DNA of 64,000 nucleotides, taken from contig JAITSV010000076.1 of NCBI GenBank assembly GCA_031287575.1, positions 1 through 64,000 on the forward strand, written 5' to 3'. Both the position numbers and the translations under genes were made by a program. The DNA comes from Desulfovibrio sp. (lineage in GTDB: Bacteria > Desulfobacterota > Desulfovibrionia > Desulfovibrionales > Desulfovibrionaceae). Below the pieces are notes generated by a model. That model was not told where the DNA came from, searched no databases, and saw nothing but the letters and a program-made list of their open reading frames with translations. The first letter of the stretch is position 1. Each line of letters opens with the position of its first letter. Below are positions 8,102 through 19,088 of this stretch, piece after piece.

Positions 8102-9736
8102 TTATTCCCAGACGTAGGTTGCCGAGAGCTCGGGGTTTTCTTCCCAGGGGGCCTTGAGGTCGGACCAGACCTTGCTGGTGACCAGGCGCTTGATTTCCGT
8201 GTAGAAGTTCACCGCGCCCTTGAAGCCCGCATAGGGTCCGCCGTAGTCGTAGCTGTGCAGCTGCTTCATGGGCACGCCCATCTTCTGCACCGAGAACTTT
8301 TCCTTGATGCCCGCGCAGAACACGTCGGGCTTCAGGAGTTCGATCAGCTTGTCGGCCTCGTACTGGTTCAGGTCGTCGATGACGAGGGTGTTGGACTCCA
8401 TCTGGGGCATCATCCCTTCGTAATCCTTGAAGGTGAAGCCTTCCTCGGCGAGGCGCTTCAGGTCTTCGTCGGACTTGCGCGGGACAAAGCGGCTGGCGTC
8501 CGGCGTGACCTCGATTTCCTCGATGTTGCGGCTGTCGGCGTCCACCTTGATGGTGGGCATGACCTTGCGGCCTTCGTAGTCGTCGCGGTGGGCGAATTCG
8601 TACCCGGCGGCGATGGTCTTCATGCCCATTTCGGTGAACAGGTCCTGGTAGTGGTGAGCGCGCGAGCCGCCCACGAACAGCATGGCCGTCTTGCCTTCGG
8701 TGAAGGGCTTCACGTCTTCCAGGGCCGCATGCACGGCGGGCATTTCTTCGGCGATGACTTCTTCCACCCGGTCGATCAGCTTCTTGTCGCCGAAGTACTG
8801 GGCGATCTTGCGCAGCGACTTGGCGGAGGATTCCGCGCCGATGAAGTTCACCTTGATCCACGGGATGCCGTACTTGGTCTCCATCATTTCGGCCACGTAG
8901 TTGATGGAACGGTGGCACATGACGGCGTTCAGGTCGGCCTGGTGGGCGGTGGCGAAATGCTCGTAGGTGGAGTTGCCGCTGAAGGTGGACACCAGGGTGA
9001 TGCCGCACTTTTCCAGCACGCGTTCCAGTTCGAAGGCATCACCGCCGATGTTGTACTCGCCCAGCATGTTGATCTTGTATTCGCCAAGCTTGGGGGTATC
9101 GTCCTCGCCCACCACGTGGGTGAAGATCTGGTTGTTGGCGATGTGGTGACCCGCGGACTGCGAGACGCCCTTGTACCCTTCGCAGCTGAAGGCGAAGATG
9201 TTGATGCCCAGCTTCTCCTTCATCTTGCGGGCCACGGCGTGGACGTCGTCGCCGATGAGGCCCACGGGACAGGTGGCGAAGATGGCGATGGCCTTGGGGT
9301 GGAAGGTGTCGTAGGCCTCCTGGATGGCCGCGATCAGCTTCTTTTCACCGCCGAAGATGATGTCCTCGTCCTGCATGTCCGTGGAGAAGGCGTAGGGCAT
9401 GAAGTTTTCGGACGTTGCCAGCGGCGCCTTGGTCTGGTTGCGGCGGGTGAGCCACGAGTAGAACCCGCAGCCGATGGGCCCGTGCGTGATGTTCACGATG
9501 TCGCGGGTGGGGCCCAGGATAACGCCCTTGCACCCCGCGTAGGTGCAACCGCGCATGGTGATGATGCCGGGGGTGGTGCGCACGTTGGCCTGCACCTCGG
9601 GCACCACGTCGCCGTCCTTCACGTCGTTGATGACGATCTGCTTGGCGCGCTTGCGGGCGACCTTGGTGGGATACTTCTTGAGCAGTTCTTCCTTGACGGT
9701 CGCGACGTCGGGGATGCTCTTGTGCTTCAAAGCCAT
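8102..9736 (-). CDS. nifD: NifD, nitrogenase MoFe protein alpha subunit
   Basis: NifD carries FeMo-co, the N2-reducing site. P-cluster cysteines are C64, C90 and C156 (Azotobacter C62/C88/C154). FeMo-co ligands are C274 (AVMCHRSINY) and H494 (KQLHSYDYGGPYAGF). H494 lies about 50 residues later than the Azotobacter His442 because of an insertion around residues 380-440, a feature of clostridial-type NifD. Length 544 aa. The gene follows nifI2 by 19 bases and precedes nifK. The order nifH-I1-I2-D-K is that of archaea, clostridia and Desulfovibrio. Confidence 0.98.
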   Translation of the reverse strand: MALKHKSIPDVATVKEELLKKYPTKVARKRAKQIVINDVKDGDVVPEVQANVRTTPGIITMRGCTYAGCKGVILGPTRDIVNITHGPIGCGFYSWLTRRNQTKAPLATSENFMPYAFSTDMQDEDIIFGGEKKLIAAIQEAYDTFHPKAIAIFATCPVGLIGDDVHAVARKMKEKLGINIFAFSCEGYKGVSQSAGHHIANNQIFTHVVGEDDTPKLGEYKINMLGEYNIGGDAFELERVLEKCGITLVSTFSGNSTYEHFATAHQADLNAVMCHRSINYVAEMMETKYGIPWIKVNFIGAESSAKSLRKIAQYFGDKKLIDRVEEVIAEEMPAVHAALEDVKPFTEGKTAMLFVGGSRAHHYQDLFTEMGMKTIAAGYEFAHRDDYEGRKVMPTIKVDADSRNIEEIEVTPDASRFVPRKSDEDLKRLAEEGFTFKDYEGMMPQMESNTLVIDDLNQYEADKLIELLKPDVFCAGIKEKFSVQKMGVPMKQLHSYDYGGPYAGFKGAVNFYTEIKRLVTSKVWSDLKAPWEENPELSATYVWE

Positions 9737-9755
9737 GATGTACCTCTCCTGACCG

Positions 9756-10130
9756 CTAGAGTATGGCCTTATCGCCGTGCTCGGCGGTTCTCACACGGTG
9801 GGCTTCCGGAACGGCGGTGACGAAGATCTTGCCGTCGCCGGGCTTGCCCGTCTGGTTCACCTTGATCAGGGCCTCGACCACGTCGCTGACCTGGTCGTCG
9901 GGCACCACCACGGTGACCACGCGCTTGGAATACAGCCTGCCCTTTTCGCCGAGCAGTTCCACGGCCTCTTCGAACCCTTCCTTGGCGCCTTCCAGCAGGT
10001 CGCTGCTGACCAGCCCCTTGCCCCGGCCGAAGGCCTCGTGGGCGTAGAAGCCGTTCACGCCCGCCTCGGTCAGCGCCTTCTTGGTCTGGTTCATCTTGTT
10101 CAGGCGCACTACGGCCATGATCTCCTTCAT
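9756..10130 (-). CDS. nifI2: NifI2, PII-family nitrogenase regulator
   Basis: A 124-aa PII-like protein. NifI1 and NifI2 together bind the MoFe protein and block electron transfer from NifH until 2-oxoglutarate signals nitrogen limitation (known from methanogens). The C-terminal PII signature is GDGKIFVTAVPEAHRVRTAEHGD. The T-loop region is the divergent NifI2 type (GFYAHEAFGRGKGLV), not the GlnB uridylylation loop. Its ATG overlaps the nifI1 stop (ATGA), indicating coupled translation. Confidence 0.94.
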   Translation of the reverse strand: MKEIMAVVRLNKMNQTKKALTEAGVNGFYAHEAFGRGKGLVSSDLLEGAKEGFEEAVELLGEKGRLYSKRVVTVVVPDDQVSDVVEALIKVNQTGKPGDGKIFVTAVPEAHRVRTAEHGDKAIL

Positions 10131-10477
10131 GCCGCGGCCTCCTCGATGTCGGGTTCCTTCACGCCGGAGCTGATGGTGTAGACCTCTTCAACCGGGGTGA
10201 CGAAGATCTTGCCGTCGCCGAAGGCGCCCTTGGCACCGGTGCGGGCCGCTTCCATGATGGTGTCGATGACGAACTGCTTCTCGCTGGCCTTCACCACGCT
10301 GATCAGCAGGGTCTTGGGAATTTCGTCGTAGGTGATTTCGCCGATCTTGATGCCGCGCTGCTTGCCGCGCCCGGCCACGGACATCTTGGTCACGGCCGGA
10401 AAGCCCGCAGCCATCAGGGCGGCCAGCACGTCGTCGGATTTTTCGGGTCTCACGATGGCACGAACCATGATCATCAT
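10127..10477 (-). CDS. nifI1: NifI1, PII-family nitrogenase regulator
   Basis: A 116-aa PII-like partner of NifI2. It shows MVRAIVRPEKSDDVLAAL at the N terminus and GAFGDGKIFVTPVEEVYTISSG near the end. The start at 10477 is chosen because AAGGAG lies 7 bases before the first of the clustered ATG codons. It is separated from nifH by 240 bases that hold palindromic element B, so nifI1 onward may be expressed below nifH. Family function (2-oxoglutarate-responsive switch-off of nitrogenase) is known; activity here is inferred. Confidence 0.94.
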   Translation of the reverse strand: MMIMVRAIVRPEKSDDVLAALMAAGFPAVTKMSVAGRGKQRGIKIGEITYDEIPKTLLISVVKASEKQFVIDTIMEAARTGAKGAFGDGKIFVTPVEEVYTISSGVKEPDIEEAAA

Positions 10478-10534
10478 CGCCGTTCTCCTTCAGATTGGGT
10501 GACAGTCGTCTGTTGGGTTCTCATCAGGCGCTGT

Positions 10535-10712
10535 TTCCGAACGAGGAGTTCCGTTCGTCGGCAAGAAAAACGAGTCTGGCATGGAGGGAGCGGCAGCCGT
10601 TATGCGAGTCTCCGAGCATTACGGATGGCGACCGCAGAGCGACTCTTATCGTATTCGACCGGAGTGCCAGACGATGTTTGACGCAGCCGACGGGCGGAAG
10701 AACCGTTCGGAA
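10535..10712 (+). repeat. Intra-operon palindromic element, copy B (nifH/nifI1)
   Basis: Outer arms TTCCGAACG (10535-10543) and CGTTCGGAA (10704-10712) pair perfectly. The second arm starts CCGTTCGTCGGCAAG. The core is ATGGAGGGAG...ACTCTTATCGTATTCGACCG, with module Y (about 10590-10635) inserted in it. It begins five bases after the nifH stop. Confidence 0.85.
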
Positions 10713-10717
10713 CCGGG

Positions 10718-11695
<978 letters not shown>

Positions 11696-11754
11696 TTATT
11701 TGCACGGCAGGCGGTTGGCGCGCACGTCGGACGCGACACGTATGCAGCTACCAT

Positions 11755-11772
11755 TTTGTCGCATGCGACAAA
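11755..11772. promoter_or_regulatory. Perfect 18-bp palindrome between nifH and nifV
   Basis: TTTGTCGCATGCGACAAA is a perfect palindrome about 135 bases upstream of the predicted nif start, a typical activator distance. It is not a canonical NifA site (TGT-N10-ACA) because the spacing is N8. It lies between divergent nifH and nifV and could serve either. The rest of the 618-base gap shows nothing else I can name. Confidence 0.5.
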
Positions 11773-12166
11773 TGCGTCGCGCCCGACATGGCCGGAACAG
11801 GGCCTGTCAGGAACGGCGAAGGGCGCGACGCGGCAAGACGGCAGGATTTGCGACGCGCGGGTACGGTGCAGCCGGAAGCACCGGCACGAAGGAATGCGGT
11901 GCCGTGTCAGCGTACGCAATGCCCCGGATCGCAAGGAAAAGCAGTGACACGCTTTTCGCGGGCTGTCCGCGCGGCTTCTGGAAACGCCCGGCACGGGGAA
12001 GGGAAATTCCGTGCCTGCGTCGTCGTGGACGGGCGGGTTGGCATCGGCGATGCATACCGAAGCAAATCCGGTTCACGCGGATGTCCGCCCCGCCCTCTTC
12101 CTCGACCTTCATCCGCACTGGCACCCGAGGGGGCGGGGCGGCTCCGCCATTCTTCTCGGAGGCCGC

Positions 12167-13474
12167 ATGCTGCTCGACACCACCCTGCGCGAAGGAGAAC
12201 AGTCCTTCGGCACCTATCTGTCCATGACCGACCGCGAGCGCGTCCTGCGCGGCCTTGCCGCCGTGGGCGTGCCCGAGGCCGAGGTGGGCTGGGCCGGACG
12301 CGACGACCTTGCGGACATGCTGGCCCTGTCGGCTCGCGTGGCCCCCGGCCTTGCCGCCGCCGCATGGTGCCGCTGCCGCCCCGAAGACCTGCGCGCCGCC
12401 GTGGCCTGCGGGGCACGGCGGGTCTGCGTGGGCGTGCCCGTTTCCGATGCGCACCTGGCCCGGCGGCTGGGCCTGGGCAGGCCCGCCCTGCTCGACCTGC
12501 TGGCCGCAACACTGGCCGAGGCACGCATGCTGGGCATCGAACACGTCACCGTGGGCATGGAGGACGCCTCGCGCGCGGACCGTGCCTTCGTGTTCGCCGT
12601 GGCCCGCCACGCCGCCGCGCACGGAGCGCACCGGGTGCGCCTGAGCGACACGGTGGGGCTGTACACCCCGCTGGAGGTGGCGGACATGGTACGCGCGCTG
12701 CGCGCGGAGCTGGAAGCCGCGCGGCTGGACGGCACGGCCCCGCGTGCGCGCCGGGTATCCATCGGCACACATTTCCACAACGACTGCGGCATGGCCACGG
12801 CCAACGCCCTCACCGCGCTGGAGTGCGGGGCGGACTGCGCCGACGTTTCGGTGCTGGGGCTTGGCGAGCGGGCCGGGGTGGCCCGGCTGGAAGAACTGGC
12901 CGCCGCCCTGGTGGTGCGCGGCAGGGCCACATTCGATCTTGCCCCCCTGCGCGGGCTGTGCGGCCAGGTGGCCCAGGCCGCCTCGCTGTCCGTGCCGCGC
13001 CACTGGCCCGTGGCCGGGCGCGACATCTTCGCCGTGGAAAGCGGGCTGCACGCCCACGGCGTGCGGCGCGACCCCAGCCTGTTCGAACCCTTCCCGCCGG
13101 AACTGGTGGGCGGCAGCCGCCGGATGGGCGTGGGACGCAAGAGCGGCGTGGCCGCCGTGGCCGCCGCCCTGGCCGAACTTTCCATCCTGCCGCCGCCGGA
13201 CCAACTGCCCGCCATCGTCGCAGCGGTGCGCGAGCTTTCCGCCTCCTTGCGCCGTCCGCTGACCCCGGCGGAACTCGTCAAACTCACCGGGCTCAACGGG
13301 CTCAACGGGCTCACCGAATTGGCGGGCATTAGCCGCCCCGCTGGAGACACCATTGCCGTCCGGGACTCCGGCACACCTCTTTCCGCCACGCCCCCTGCCG
13401 TGAGCGCAGGCAACGGCAAGCCCCGGCTGCCCCGCGCTGCCGCAGCGGATCGCGGGCGCACAAGGGAGGCATGA
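12167..13474 (+). CDS. nifV: NifV, homocitrate synthase
   Basis: A DRE-TIM metallolyase that would condense acetyl-CoA with 2-oxoglutarate to homocitrate, the organic ligand of FeMo-co. Signature MLLDTTLREGEQSFGTYLS at the N terminus, GMEDASRAD, THFHNDCGMATANAL (metal-binding His residues), and AVESGLHAHG. The ATG at 12167 follows GGAGG by 5 bases; the longer frame to 12011 has no such site. 435 aa, about 50 residues longer than usual because of a low-complexity C-terminal tail with TGLNGLNGLTEL repeats. It is divergent from nifH. Isopropylmalate synthase is the main alternative, but context favours NifV. Confidence 0.9.
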   Translation: MLLDTTLREGEQSFGTYLSMTDRERVLRGLAAVGVPEAEVGWAGRDDLADMLALSARVAPGLAAAAWCRCRPEDLRAAVACGARRVCVGVPVSDAHLARRLGLGRPALLDLLAATLAEARMLGIEHVTVGMEDASRADRAFVFAVARHAAAHGAHRVRLSDTVGLYTPLEVADMVRALRAELEAARLDGTAPRARRVSIGTHFHNDCGMATANALTALECGADCADVSVLGLGERAGVARLEELAAALVVRGRATFDLAPLRGLCGQVAQAASLSVPRHWPVAGRDIFAVESGLHAHGVRRDPSLFEPFPPELVGGSRRMGVGRKSGVAAVAAALAELSILPPPDQLPAIVAAVRELSASLRRPLTPAELVKLTGLNGLNGLTELAGISRPAGDTIAVRDSGTPLSATPPAVSAGNGKPRLPRAAAADRGRTREA

Positions 13475-13476
13475 CC

Positions 13477-13560
13477 ATGCGCCTGCTCTGCACCGCCGTG
13501 GCCGTCGTCATGGCCTGCGCCATGCTGACGGCGCTTCTCCTCGGCCCGCTGCCCGCCTGA
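13477..13560 (+). CDS. Predicted 27-aa membrane peptide downstream of nifV
   Basis: The peptide is MRLLCTAVAVVMACAML followed by TALLLGPLPA: one hydrophobic helix with a basic start. GGGAGG lies 6 bases before the ATG, inside the last codons of nifV, and only two bases separate the nifV stop from the start. I do not recognise it. Coupled translation and a strong ribosome site support it; its size makes chance possible. Confidence 0.4.
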   Translation: MRLLCTAVAVVMACAMLTALLLGPLPA

Positions 13561-13744
13561 CCGCGACCGAACACGCATGGCCGCGTCCGCCAGGAGCGTG
13601 GCCGTGCCGTGGCGGCCCCGCGAACAACGGGCTCTGATACGGGGGCCGTCCGTCGCTTGCGCACGGCGCGGACGGCGGCCCCTGTTCATGTTTCCCCGCC
13701 GGTACGAAACCCGGCATCCCGTCCCCGTCTGACTCGCGCCTGCC

Positions 13745-13825
13745 GCGTCCGGTCCGCATCCGGTTCGCATCCGGTCCGCATCTGGCCACATCTGGCACAT
13801 CTGGCCGCATCTGGCCGCTTTCTCC
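13745..13825. repeat. Degenerate tandem repeat downstream of nifV
   Basis: About eight 9-12-base units of the type CGCATCCGGTC and CGCATCTGGC(C) run in series. Non-coding, between the small ORF and the livF terminator. Probably slipped-strand expansion. Confidence 0.65.
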
Positions 13826-13835
13826 GCTCCGCCAG

Positions 13836-13873
13836 AAAAAAAGAGCGGCCCTCCCCTTTCGGAAAGGACCGCC
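13836..13873 (-). terminator. Rho-independent terminator of the liv operon
   Basis: In the livF direction, GCGGTCC...GGGCCGC closes a stem around TTTCCGAAAGG and is followed by TTTTTTT (the A-run 13836-13842 on the plus strand). It lies 57 bases past the livF stop. Confidence 0.8.
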
Positions 13874-13929
13874 CACGCCAGGCAATGCGCGTGCCCCGCG
13901 TGCGGGGCCATTTTGTCCGGCCGCCCCGG

Positions 13930-14626
<697 letters not shown>

Positions 14627-14634
<8 letters not shown>

Positions 14635-15439
14635 GGGATTCCTCGCCCAGATAGGCCTTGATGACCCTGGGGTTCTTGCTCACTTCCTCGGGGGTGCCCT
14701 CGGCGATCTTCGAACCGTACTCCATGACGTAGATGCGGTCCGACAGCGACATGACCATGCTCATGTCGTGCTCGATGAGCAGCACGGAAAGTTCGTGGCG
14801 CTCGCGGATCTGGATGACGAGTTCCTTGAGTTCGTGGGTTTCCTGCGGGTTCATGCCCGCGGCGGGTTCGTCGAGGCAGAGCAGGAAGGGTTCCGTGGCC
14901 AGCGCGCGGGCAATCTCCAGCCTGCGCTGGGCGCCGTACGGCAGGTTGCGCGCCTCGTCCTTGTAGTGCTGGTGCAGGTTCACGCTTTTCAGCAGCGCGT
15001 AGCTTTCCTCGACGATGCGCTGTTCCTCGGCGCGGGTCTTGGGGTCGCGCAGCAGCGCGCCCAGAATGCCCGCGCGGGTGCGGCAATGGCGCCCGATCAT
15101 CACGTTTTCCAGCACGCTCATGGTGGGGAACAGCCGGATGTTCTGGAAGGTGCGCGACATGCCCAGCGCGGTGACCTGGCTGGCTTTCAGGCCGTTGACG
15201 GTGACGGTGCGGCCGTCACGCGGGGTCACGTGCACGGTGCCTTCGGTGGGCACGTAGATGCCGGTGATGCAGTTGAAGAACGTGGTCTTGCCTGCGCCGT
15301 TGGGGCCGATGAGCGCCACGATCTCGCCCTGGCGCACCTGCAGGTCGACCTCGTTCAGGGCGCGCAGGCCCCCGAAGTTCATGGAAATGGAACGGACGTC
15401 AAGGACGGCGGCAGCCGCATTGGCGGTGGTTGCGGACAT
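14627..15439 (-). CDS. livG: LivG, branched-chain amino-acid ABC transporter ATPase
   Basis: A 270-aa ATPase: Walker [18 protein letters not shown]-loop region with [11 protein letters not shown] (typical of LivG), signature [15 protein letters not shown], Walker [14 protein letters not shown]. The start TGATG overlaps the livM stop by one base and the 3' end overlaps livF, so all three are translationally coupled. Confidence 0.95.
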
Positions 15440-16686
15440 CAGGCGTTGCCTCCGGCGGCGGGGCGCGCCGCGTCAGCACCGGCGCCTTCGGCGTCGGTCA
15501 CGTTGTACTTGGTGCGCCCCGGCGAAACGAGGCCCTGCGGGCGAAAGACCATCATCAGCACCATGGTCGCGCCGAAGATGAGCATGCGGTACTCGGAGAA
15601 CGCGCGCAGGTATTCGGGCAGCAGGATGAGCACCAGCGCGCCCACCGATACCCCGATGACCGAGCCCATGCCCCCCAACACCACCATGGCGAGCACCATG
15701 GCCGATTCGAGGAAGGTGAAGCTGGCCGGGTTGATGAAGGTGGTCTTGGCCGCGAAGATGACCCCCGCGAAGCCCGCCCAGCACGCGCCCAGCGCGAACG
15801 CGGTGAGCTTGGTGGTGGTGATGTCGATGCCCATGGCCTGGCAGGCGATTTCATCCTCGCGCAGGGCCTGCCACGCGCGGCCGATGCGCGAGTTCTTCAG
15901 GCGCGTCACCGCAAGGATGGTGACGATGACCGCCGCCAGGATGAGGTAGTAGATGTAGGTAGTGGCATCGCTGACCGAAAGCTGCATGCCGAACAGGCCG
16001 GGCCGGTCGATGTTGGCGATGCCGCTGGGTCCCTGCGAGAAGCTGCTCCAGTTTTCCAGCACCAGGCGGATGATTTCGCCAAAGCCCAGGGTGACGATGG
16101 CCAGATAGTCGCCGCGCAGGCGCAGCACCGGAAAGCCCAGCAGGATGCCGAACAGCGCGGCCATGGCCCCGCCGATGGGCAGCACCGACCAGAAACCGAG
16201 GCCGAAGTTGCTGTTCAGGATGGCGTAGGAGTATGCGCCCACGGCGTAGAAGGCCACGTAGCCCAGCACCAGCTGGCCCGAAAGGCCCACCACGATGTTC
16301 AGGCCAAGGCCCAGCATCACATAGAGCAGCGCGGAAATCATGATGTTGGTCTGGTAGGTGGAAACCACCCACGGCAGCACCAGGAACGCGGCCAGCAGCA
16401 CGGCCAGGGCGGGCACGGCGGCCTTGGGGTCGCTGCGCAGGCGCTCGAACCACGCGCCGCGCGCGGACAGTGCACCGCCCGCGGCGGCGGCGCGCCCGGC
16501 TTCCTTGCGGGCCAGCATGAATCGCCACACGAAGGACAGCACGAACGTGCCCACGCCCATGCCCAACATGTTCTCCCACCGCCAGTCGATGGTTCCGTTC
16601 AGGCTGTCGATCCTGATGACCATGAGCGGAAAGGTCAGGAACATGAACCACAGGCTGACCAGTATGGATTTCTTGAGACCTTGCAT
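15439..16686 (-). CDS. livM: LivM, branched-chain amino-acid ABC transporter permease
   Basis: A 415-aa polytopic inner-membrane permease with the LivM hallmark [28 protein letters not shown] and [21 protein letters not shown]. About ten hydrophobic segments are visible; the N-terminal ~90 residues form an extra pair of helices and a loop typical of longer LivM proteins. The start MQGLKKS follows GAGGAAAG. A 272-base gap with hairpins and palindromic element F separates it from livH. Confidence 0.94.
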   Translation of the reverse strand: MQGLKKSILVSLWFMFLTFPLMVIRIDSLNGTIDWRWENMLGMGVGTFVLSFVWRFMLARKEAGRAAAAGGALSARGAWFERLRSDPKAAVPALAVLLAAFLVLPWVVSTYQTNIMISALLYVMLGLGLNIVVGLSGQLVLGYVAFYAVGAYSYAILNSNFGLGFWSVLPIGGAMAALFGILLGFPVLRLRGDYLAIVTLGFGEIIRLVLENWSSFSQGPSGIANIDRPGLFGMQLSVSDATTYIYYLILAAVIVTILAVTRLKNSRIGRAWQALREDEIACQAMGIDITTTKLTAFALGACWAGFAGVIFAAKTTFINPASFTFLESAMVLAMVVLGGMGSVIGVSVGALVLILLPEYLRAFSEYRMLIFGATMVLMMVFRPQGLVSPGRTKYNVTDAEGAGADAARPAAGGNA

Positions 16687-16752
16687 GAAGACTTTCCTCG
16701 GAATGCGTCGTTGTGTCCTGCGTGTTCCGGCACCCGGCGGGGCGGCCCGATG

Positions 16753-16809
16753 TCTGCGGGCTACCGCAGGCAAGGCGGAAAAGGCCCCGGTGCCTGCGGG
16801 TTACCGCAG
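16753..16809. repeat. Two copies of a small hairpin in the livM leader
   Basis: CTGCGGGCTACCGCAG (16753-16768) and CTGCGGGTTACCGCAG (16794-16809) are near-identical hairpins (6-bp stem, 4-base loop) about 41 bases apart, just beside palindromic element F. Confidence 0.6.
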
Positions 16810-16812
16810 ACA

Positions 16813-16958
16813 GGCGGTGCCGCCACAAGCGGGATTTTTGTTCTCTGTCAAGGAAGAACGACGTTTTATGCAGGGAGCGTACTCTTATCGTACCCGACCG
16901 GAATAAAAAGGCGTTCTGACGAAGACAGAGGACAAAAGGCACCTTGTGGGGGCGCCGC
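16813..16958 (+). repeat. Intra-operon palindromic element, copy F (livH/livM)
   Basis: Outer arms GGCGGTGCCGCCACAAG (16813-16829) and CTTGTGGGGGCGCCGCC (16943-16959); the last base touches the livH stop. Next arms TTTTTGTTCTCTGTC and GACAGAGGACAAAAG. Inner arms AGAACGACGTTTTAT and ATAAAAAGGCGTTCT. The core is ATGCAGGGAGCGTACTCTT, then CGTACCCGACCG. No module Y. Confidence 0.85.
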
Positions 16959-17867
16959 CTAGACTTTCTGCGTCTTGGCCTTGCCCAGGATGCCCGAAGG
17001 CCGGAAGATGAGGATGAGCACAAGCAGCGCGAACGCCAGCGCATCCTCGTAGTCGCTCGAAATGTACCCGGTGGCGAAGCTTTCGCACCAGCCAAGCACA
17101 AGGCCGCCCAGCATGGCGCCGGGAATGGAGCCGATGCCGCCGAGCACGGCGGCGGTGAACGCCTTGATGCCCGCGATGAAGCCGATGGCGAAGTTCACCT
17201 GCCCCACATGCGAGGCGATGAGCACGCCGCCCACGGCGGCCAGCGACGAGCCGATGACGAAGGTGAGCGAGATCACCTTGTCGGCGTCGATGCCGAGCAG
17301 CATGGCCATCTTGCGGTTCTGGGCAGTGGCGCGCATGGCCTTGCCCATGCGGGTGTACTTGATGAACAGCGTCAGCGCGGCCATGGACACGGCGGAGGTG
17401 ACGATGATCAGCACCTCGCTGGCGCCCATGATGTGCGCGATGGGTTCGAGAAATTCGGGCTGCGGCACCAGATTGGGAAACGGCATGAAGTCCGAGGTCT
17501 GGGCCAGGATGACGTAGTTCTGGAGAAAGATGGACATCCCGATGGCCGAGATGAGCGGCGAGAGGCGCGGCGCGTCGCGCAGGGGCTTGTAGGCGATCTT
17601 TTCGAGCGTCACGCCGTAGGCCGCACAGTAGATGACGGCCACGGCGGCGGCGATGATCAGGATTGCCACGGCGGGAAAGCCGTAGATGCCCAGCGCGCCG
17701 GCCACTATCAGCGCCGTGAACGCGCCCAGCATGTACACTTCGCCGTGGGCGAAGTTGATCAGCTCGATGATGCCGTACACCATGGTGTAGCCGAGCGCGA
17801 TGAGCGCGTAGATGGAACCGCGCGTCAGCCCGCCGAAGAAGAGCTCCCAGAAATACTGCCAATCCAT
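16959..17867 (-). CDS. livH: LivH, branched-chain amino-acid ABC transporter permease
   Basis: A 302-aa inner-membrane permease with the family stretches GSIYALIALGYTMVYGIIELINFAHGEVYMLGAF and AVLGGIGSIPGAMLGG, and about eight hydrophobic helices. The start MDWQYFW is preceded by GGAAGG. It is separated from the binding-protein gene by a hairpin with a short U-run, which would favour excess binding protein. Confidence 0.95.
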   Translation of the reverse strand: MDWQYFWELFFGGLTRGSIYALIALGYTMVYGIIELINFAHGEVYMLGAFTALIVAGALGIYGFPAVAILIIAAAVAVIYCAAYGVTLEKIAYKPLRDAPRLSPLISAIGMSIFLQNYVILAQTSDFMPFPNLVPQPEFLEPIAHIMGASEVLIIVTSAVSMAALTLFIKYTRMGKAMRATAQNRKMAMLLGIDADKVISLTFVIGSSLAAVGGVLIASHVGQVNFAIGFIAGIKAFTAAVLGGIGSIPGAMLGGLVLGWCESFATGYISSDYEDALAFALLVLILIFRPSGILGKAKTQKV

Positions 17868-17910
17868 TAGTGCCTTCCCGTACGTGCGCGGCCCTGGCCG
17901 CACCTTGTCA

Positions 17911-17943
17911 AAACTCGGGGGACGGGCCTCTGGCCCGCCCCCC
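17911..17943 (-). terminator. Attenuator hairpin between livK and livH
   Basis: GGGGG-A-CGGGCC (17917-17928) pairs with GGCCCG-CCCCC (17932-17942) over a 3-base loop. In the livK direction it is followed by GAGTTTTG. A partial terminator here would raise binding protein over membrane components. Confidence 0.65.
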
Positions 17944-17969
17944 TGTCATATCGGATGCTTTCCGCAGAA

Positions 17970-19088
17970 CTACTTGAGTTCCACGTACTTGCCGTTCTTC
18001 ACCTGGTACATGGAGAAGCCGACGCCTTCGGCATCGCCACGCTTGTCGAACTTGATCTTGCCCACCGAGGTTTCAACGAATTCGGTGCGCAGGGCGTTCA
18101 TGATCTTGGCGGAATCGGTGGAACCGGCCTTTTCGATGGCGTTCAGCAGGGCCAGCGACGCGGCGTAGGCTTCCTTGTAGAACGCGCCGGGCTCGGCGCC
18201 GAATTCCTTCACGTGGGCTTCGATGGCTTCCTTGTACAGGGGCAGCGCGCTCACGTCGCGGGAGCTGGAGGCGTACACGCCTTCGGCGTCCTTGCCGGCA
18301 ACCTTGATGAAGGTGTCGTCCTTCACGCCGTCGTCGGACACGAAGGGCAGGTCCATACGCTTCTTGCGCAGCTGCTGCACGATCTTCGAGGCTTCGGGAT
18401 GGTAGCCGCCGAACATCACGGCTTCGGCGCCGGAGTTGCGGATCTTCTGCACCACGGCGGAGTAGTCCACGGCGCCGGGGGTCACGCCTTCGAAGAGCAC
18501 CACGGTGCCCTTGCCGCCCTGCTCGATGAACTGCTTGGCGTATTCGGCGTAGCCCTTGCCGTAGTCGCCCTTGTCATGCAGCACGGCGATCTTCTTCTTG
18601 CCCAGCTTGTCGATGGTGAAGTCCACGCCCAGCTTGGCCTGCTGGTCGTCAGAGGCGATGGTGCGGAAGAAGTTGGGGTAGTCGCCGCTCTGGGTCAGGG
18701 CCGGGTTGGTGGCCGAGGGCGACATCAGCACGATGTTCGCTTCCTTATAGATGGGCAGCGCGGCCTTGGTGGCGCCGGAGCAGATGTGGCCCAGCACCAC
18801 GTTGGCGCCGTCGGACACCAGCTTGGTGGCCGCGTTGGTGGCCAGTTCGGGCTTGCACTGGTCGTCCTGGGGAATCACTTCCACCTGCTTGCCGAGCACG
18901 CCGCCCTTGGCGTTGATCATCTTGGCCACCAGCTTGGCGGCGTTGACCGTGGGCAGCCCGTAGGAAGCCAGGTCGCCGCTGTGGGCGCCGGCCACGCCGA
19001 ACTTGATGGTGTCCGCCGCAAACGCCGGGCAGGCCATAACGGCCACGGCAAGACCCGCAACAAGGCCTTTGAACCATCCTTTACGCAT
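17970..19088 (-). CDS. livK: Periplasmic branched-chain amino-acid binding protein
   Basis: The receptor of the ABC importer. It has a Sec signal peptide (MRKGWFKGLVAGLAVAVMACPAFA, cleavage near AFA-AD) and a type I periplasmic-binding fold: TIKFGVAGAHSGDLASYG, VAKMINAKGGVLGKQVEVIPQDDQCKPE, LGHICSGAT. 372 aa. GGAGG precedes the ATG. First gene of the operon. Ligand choice within the family (Leu/Ile/Val, or another amino acid) cannot be decided here. Confidence 0.93.
   Translation of the reverse strand: MRKGWFKGLVAGLAVAVMACPAFAADTIKFGVAGAHSGDLASYGLPTVNAAKLVAKMINAKGGVLGKQVEVIPQDDQCKPELATNAATKLVSDGANVVLGHICSGATKAALPIYKEANIVLMSPSATNPALTQSGDYPNFFRTIASDDQQAKLGVDFTIDKLGKKKIAVLHDKGDYGKGYAEYAKQFIEQGGKGTVVLFEGVTPGAVDYSAVVQKIRNSGAEAVMFGGYHPEASKIVQQLRKKRMDLPFVSDDGVKDDTFIKVAGKDAEGVYASSSRDVSALPLYKEAIEAHVKEFGAEPGAFYKEAYAASLALLNAIEKAGSTDSAKIMNALRTEFVETSVGKIKFDKRGDAEGVGFSMYQVKNGKYVELK

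Noticed and set aside
11755..11772. Palindrome as a NifA upstream activator sequence
   Set aside because: NifA sites are TGT-N10-ACA; here the spacing is N8, so it is reported as an unassigned operator.
12128..12145. TGGCAC followed by GGGGGC as a sigma54 promoter for nifV
   Set aside because: The GG to GC spacing is one base too long and TTGC is missing.
13745..13825. Possible CRISPR array
   Set aside because: Units are only 9-12 bases, contiguous and degenerate, without unique spacers. No cas genes in the window.
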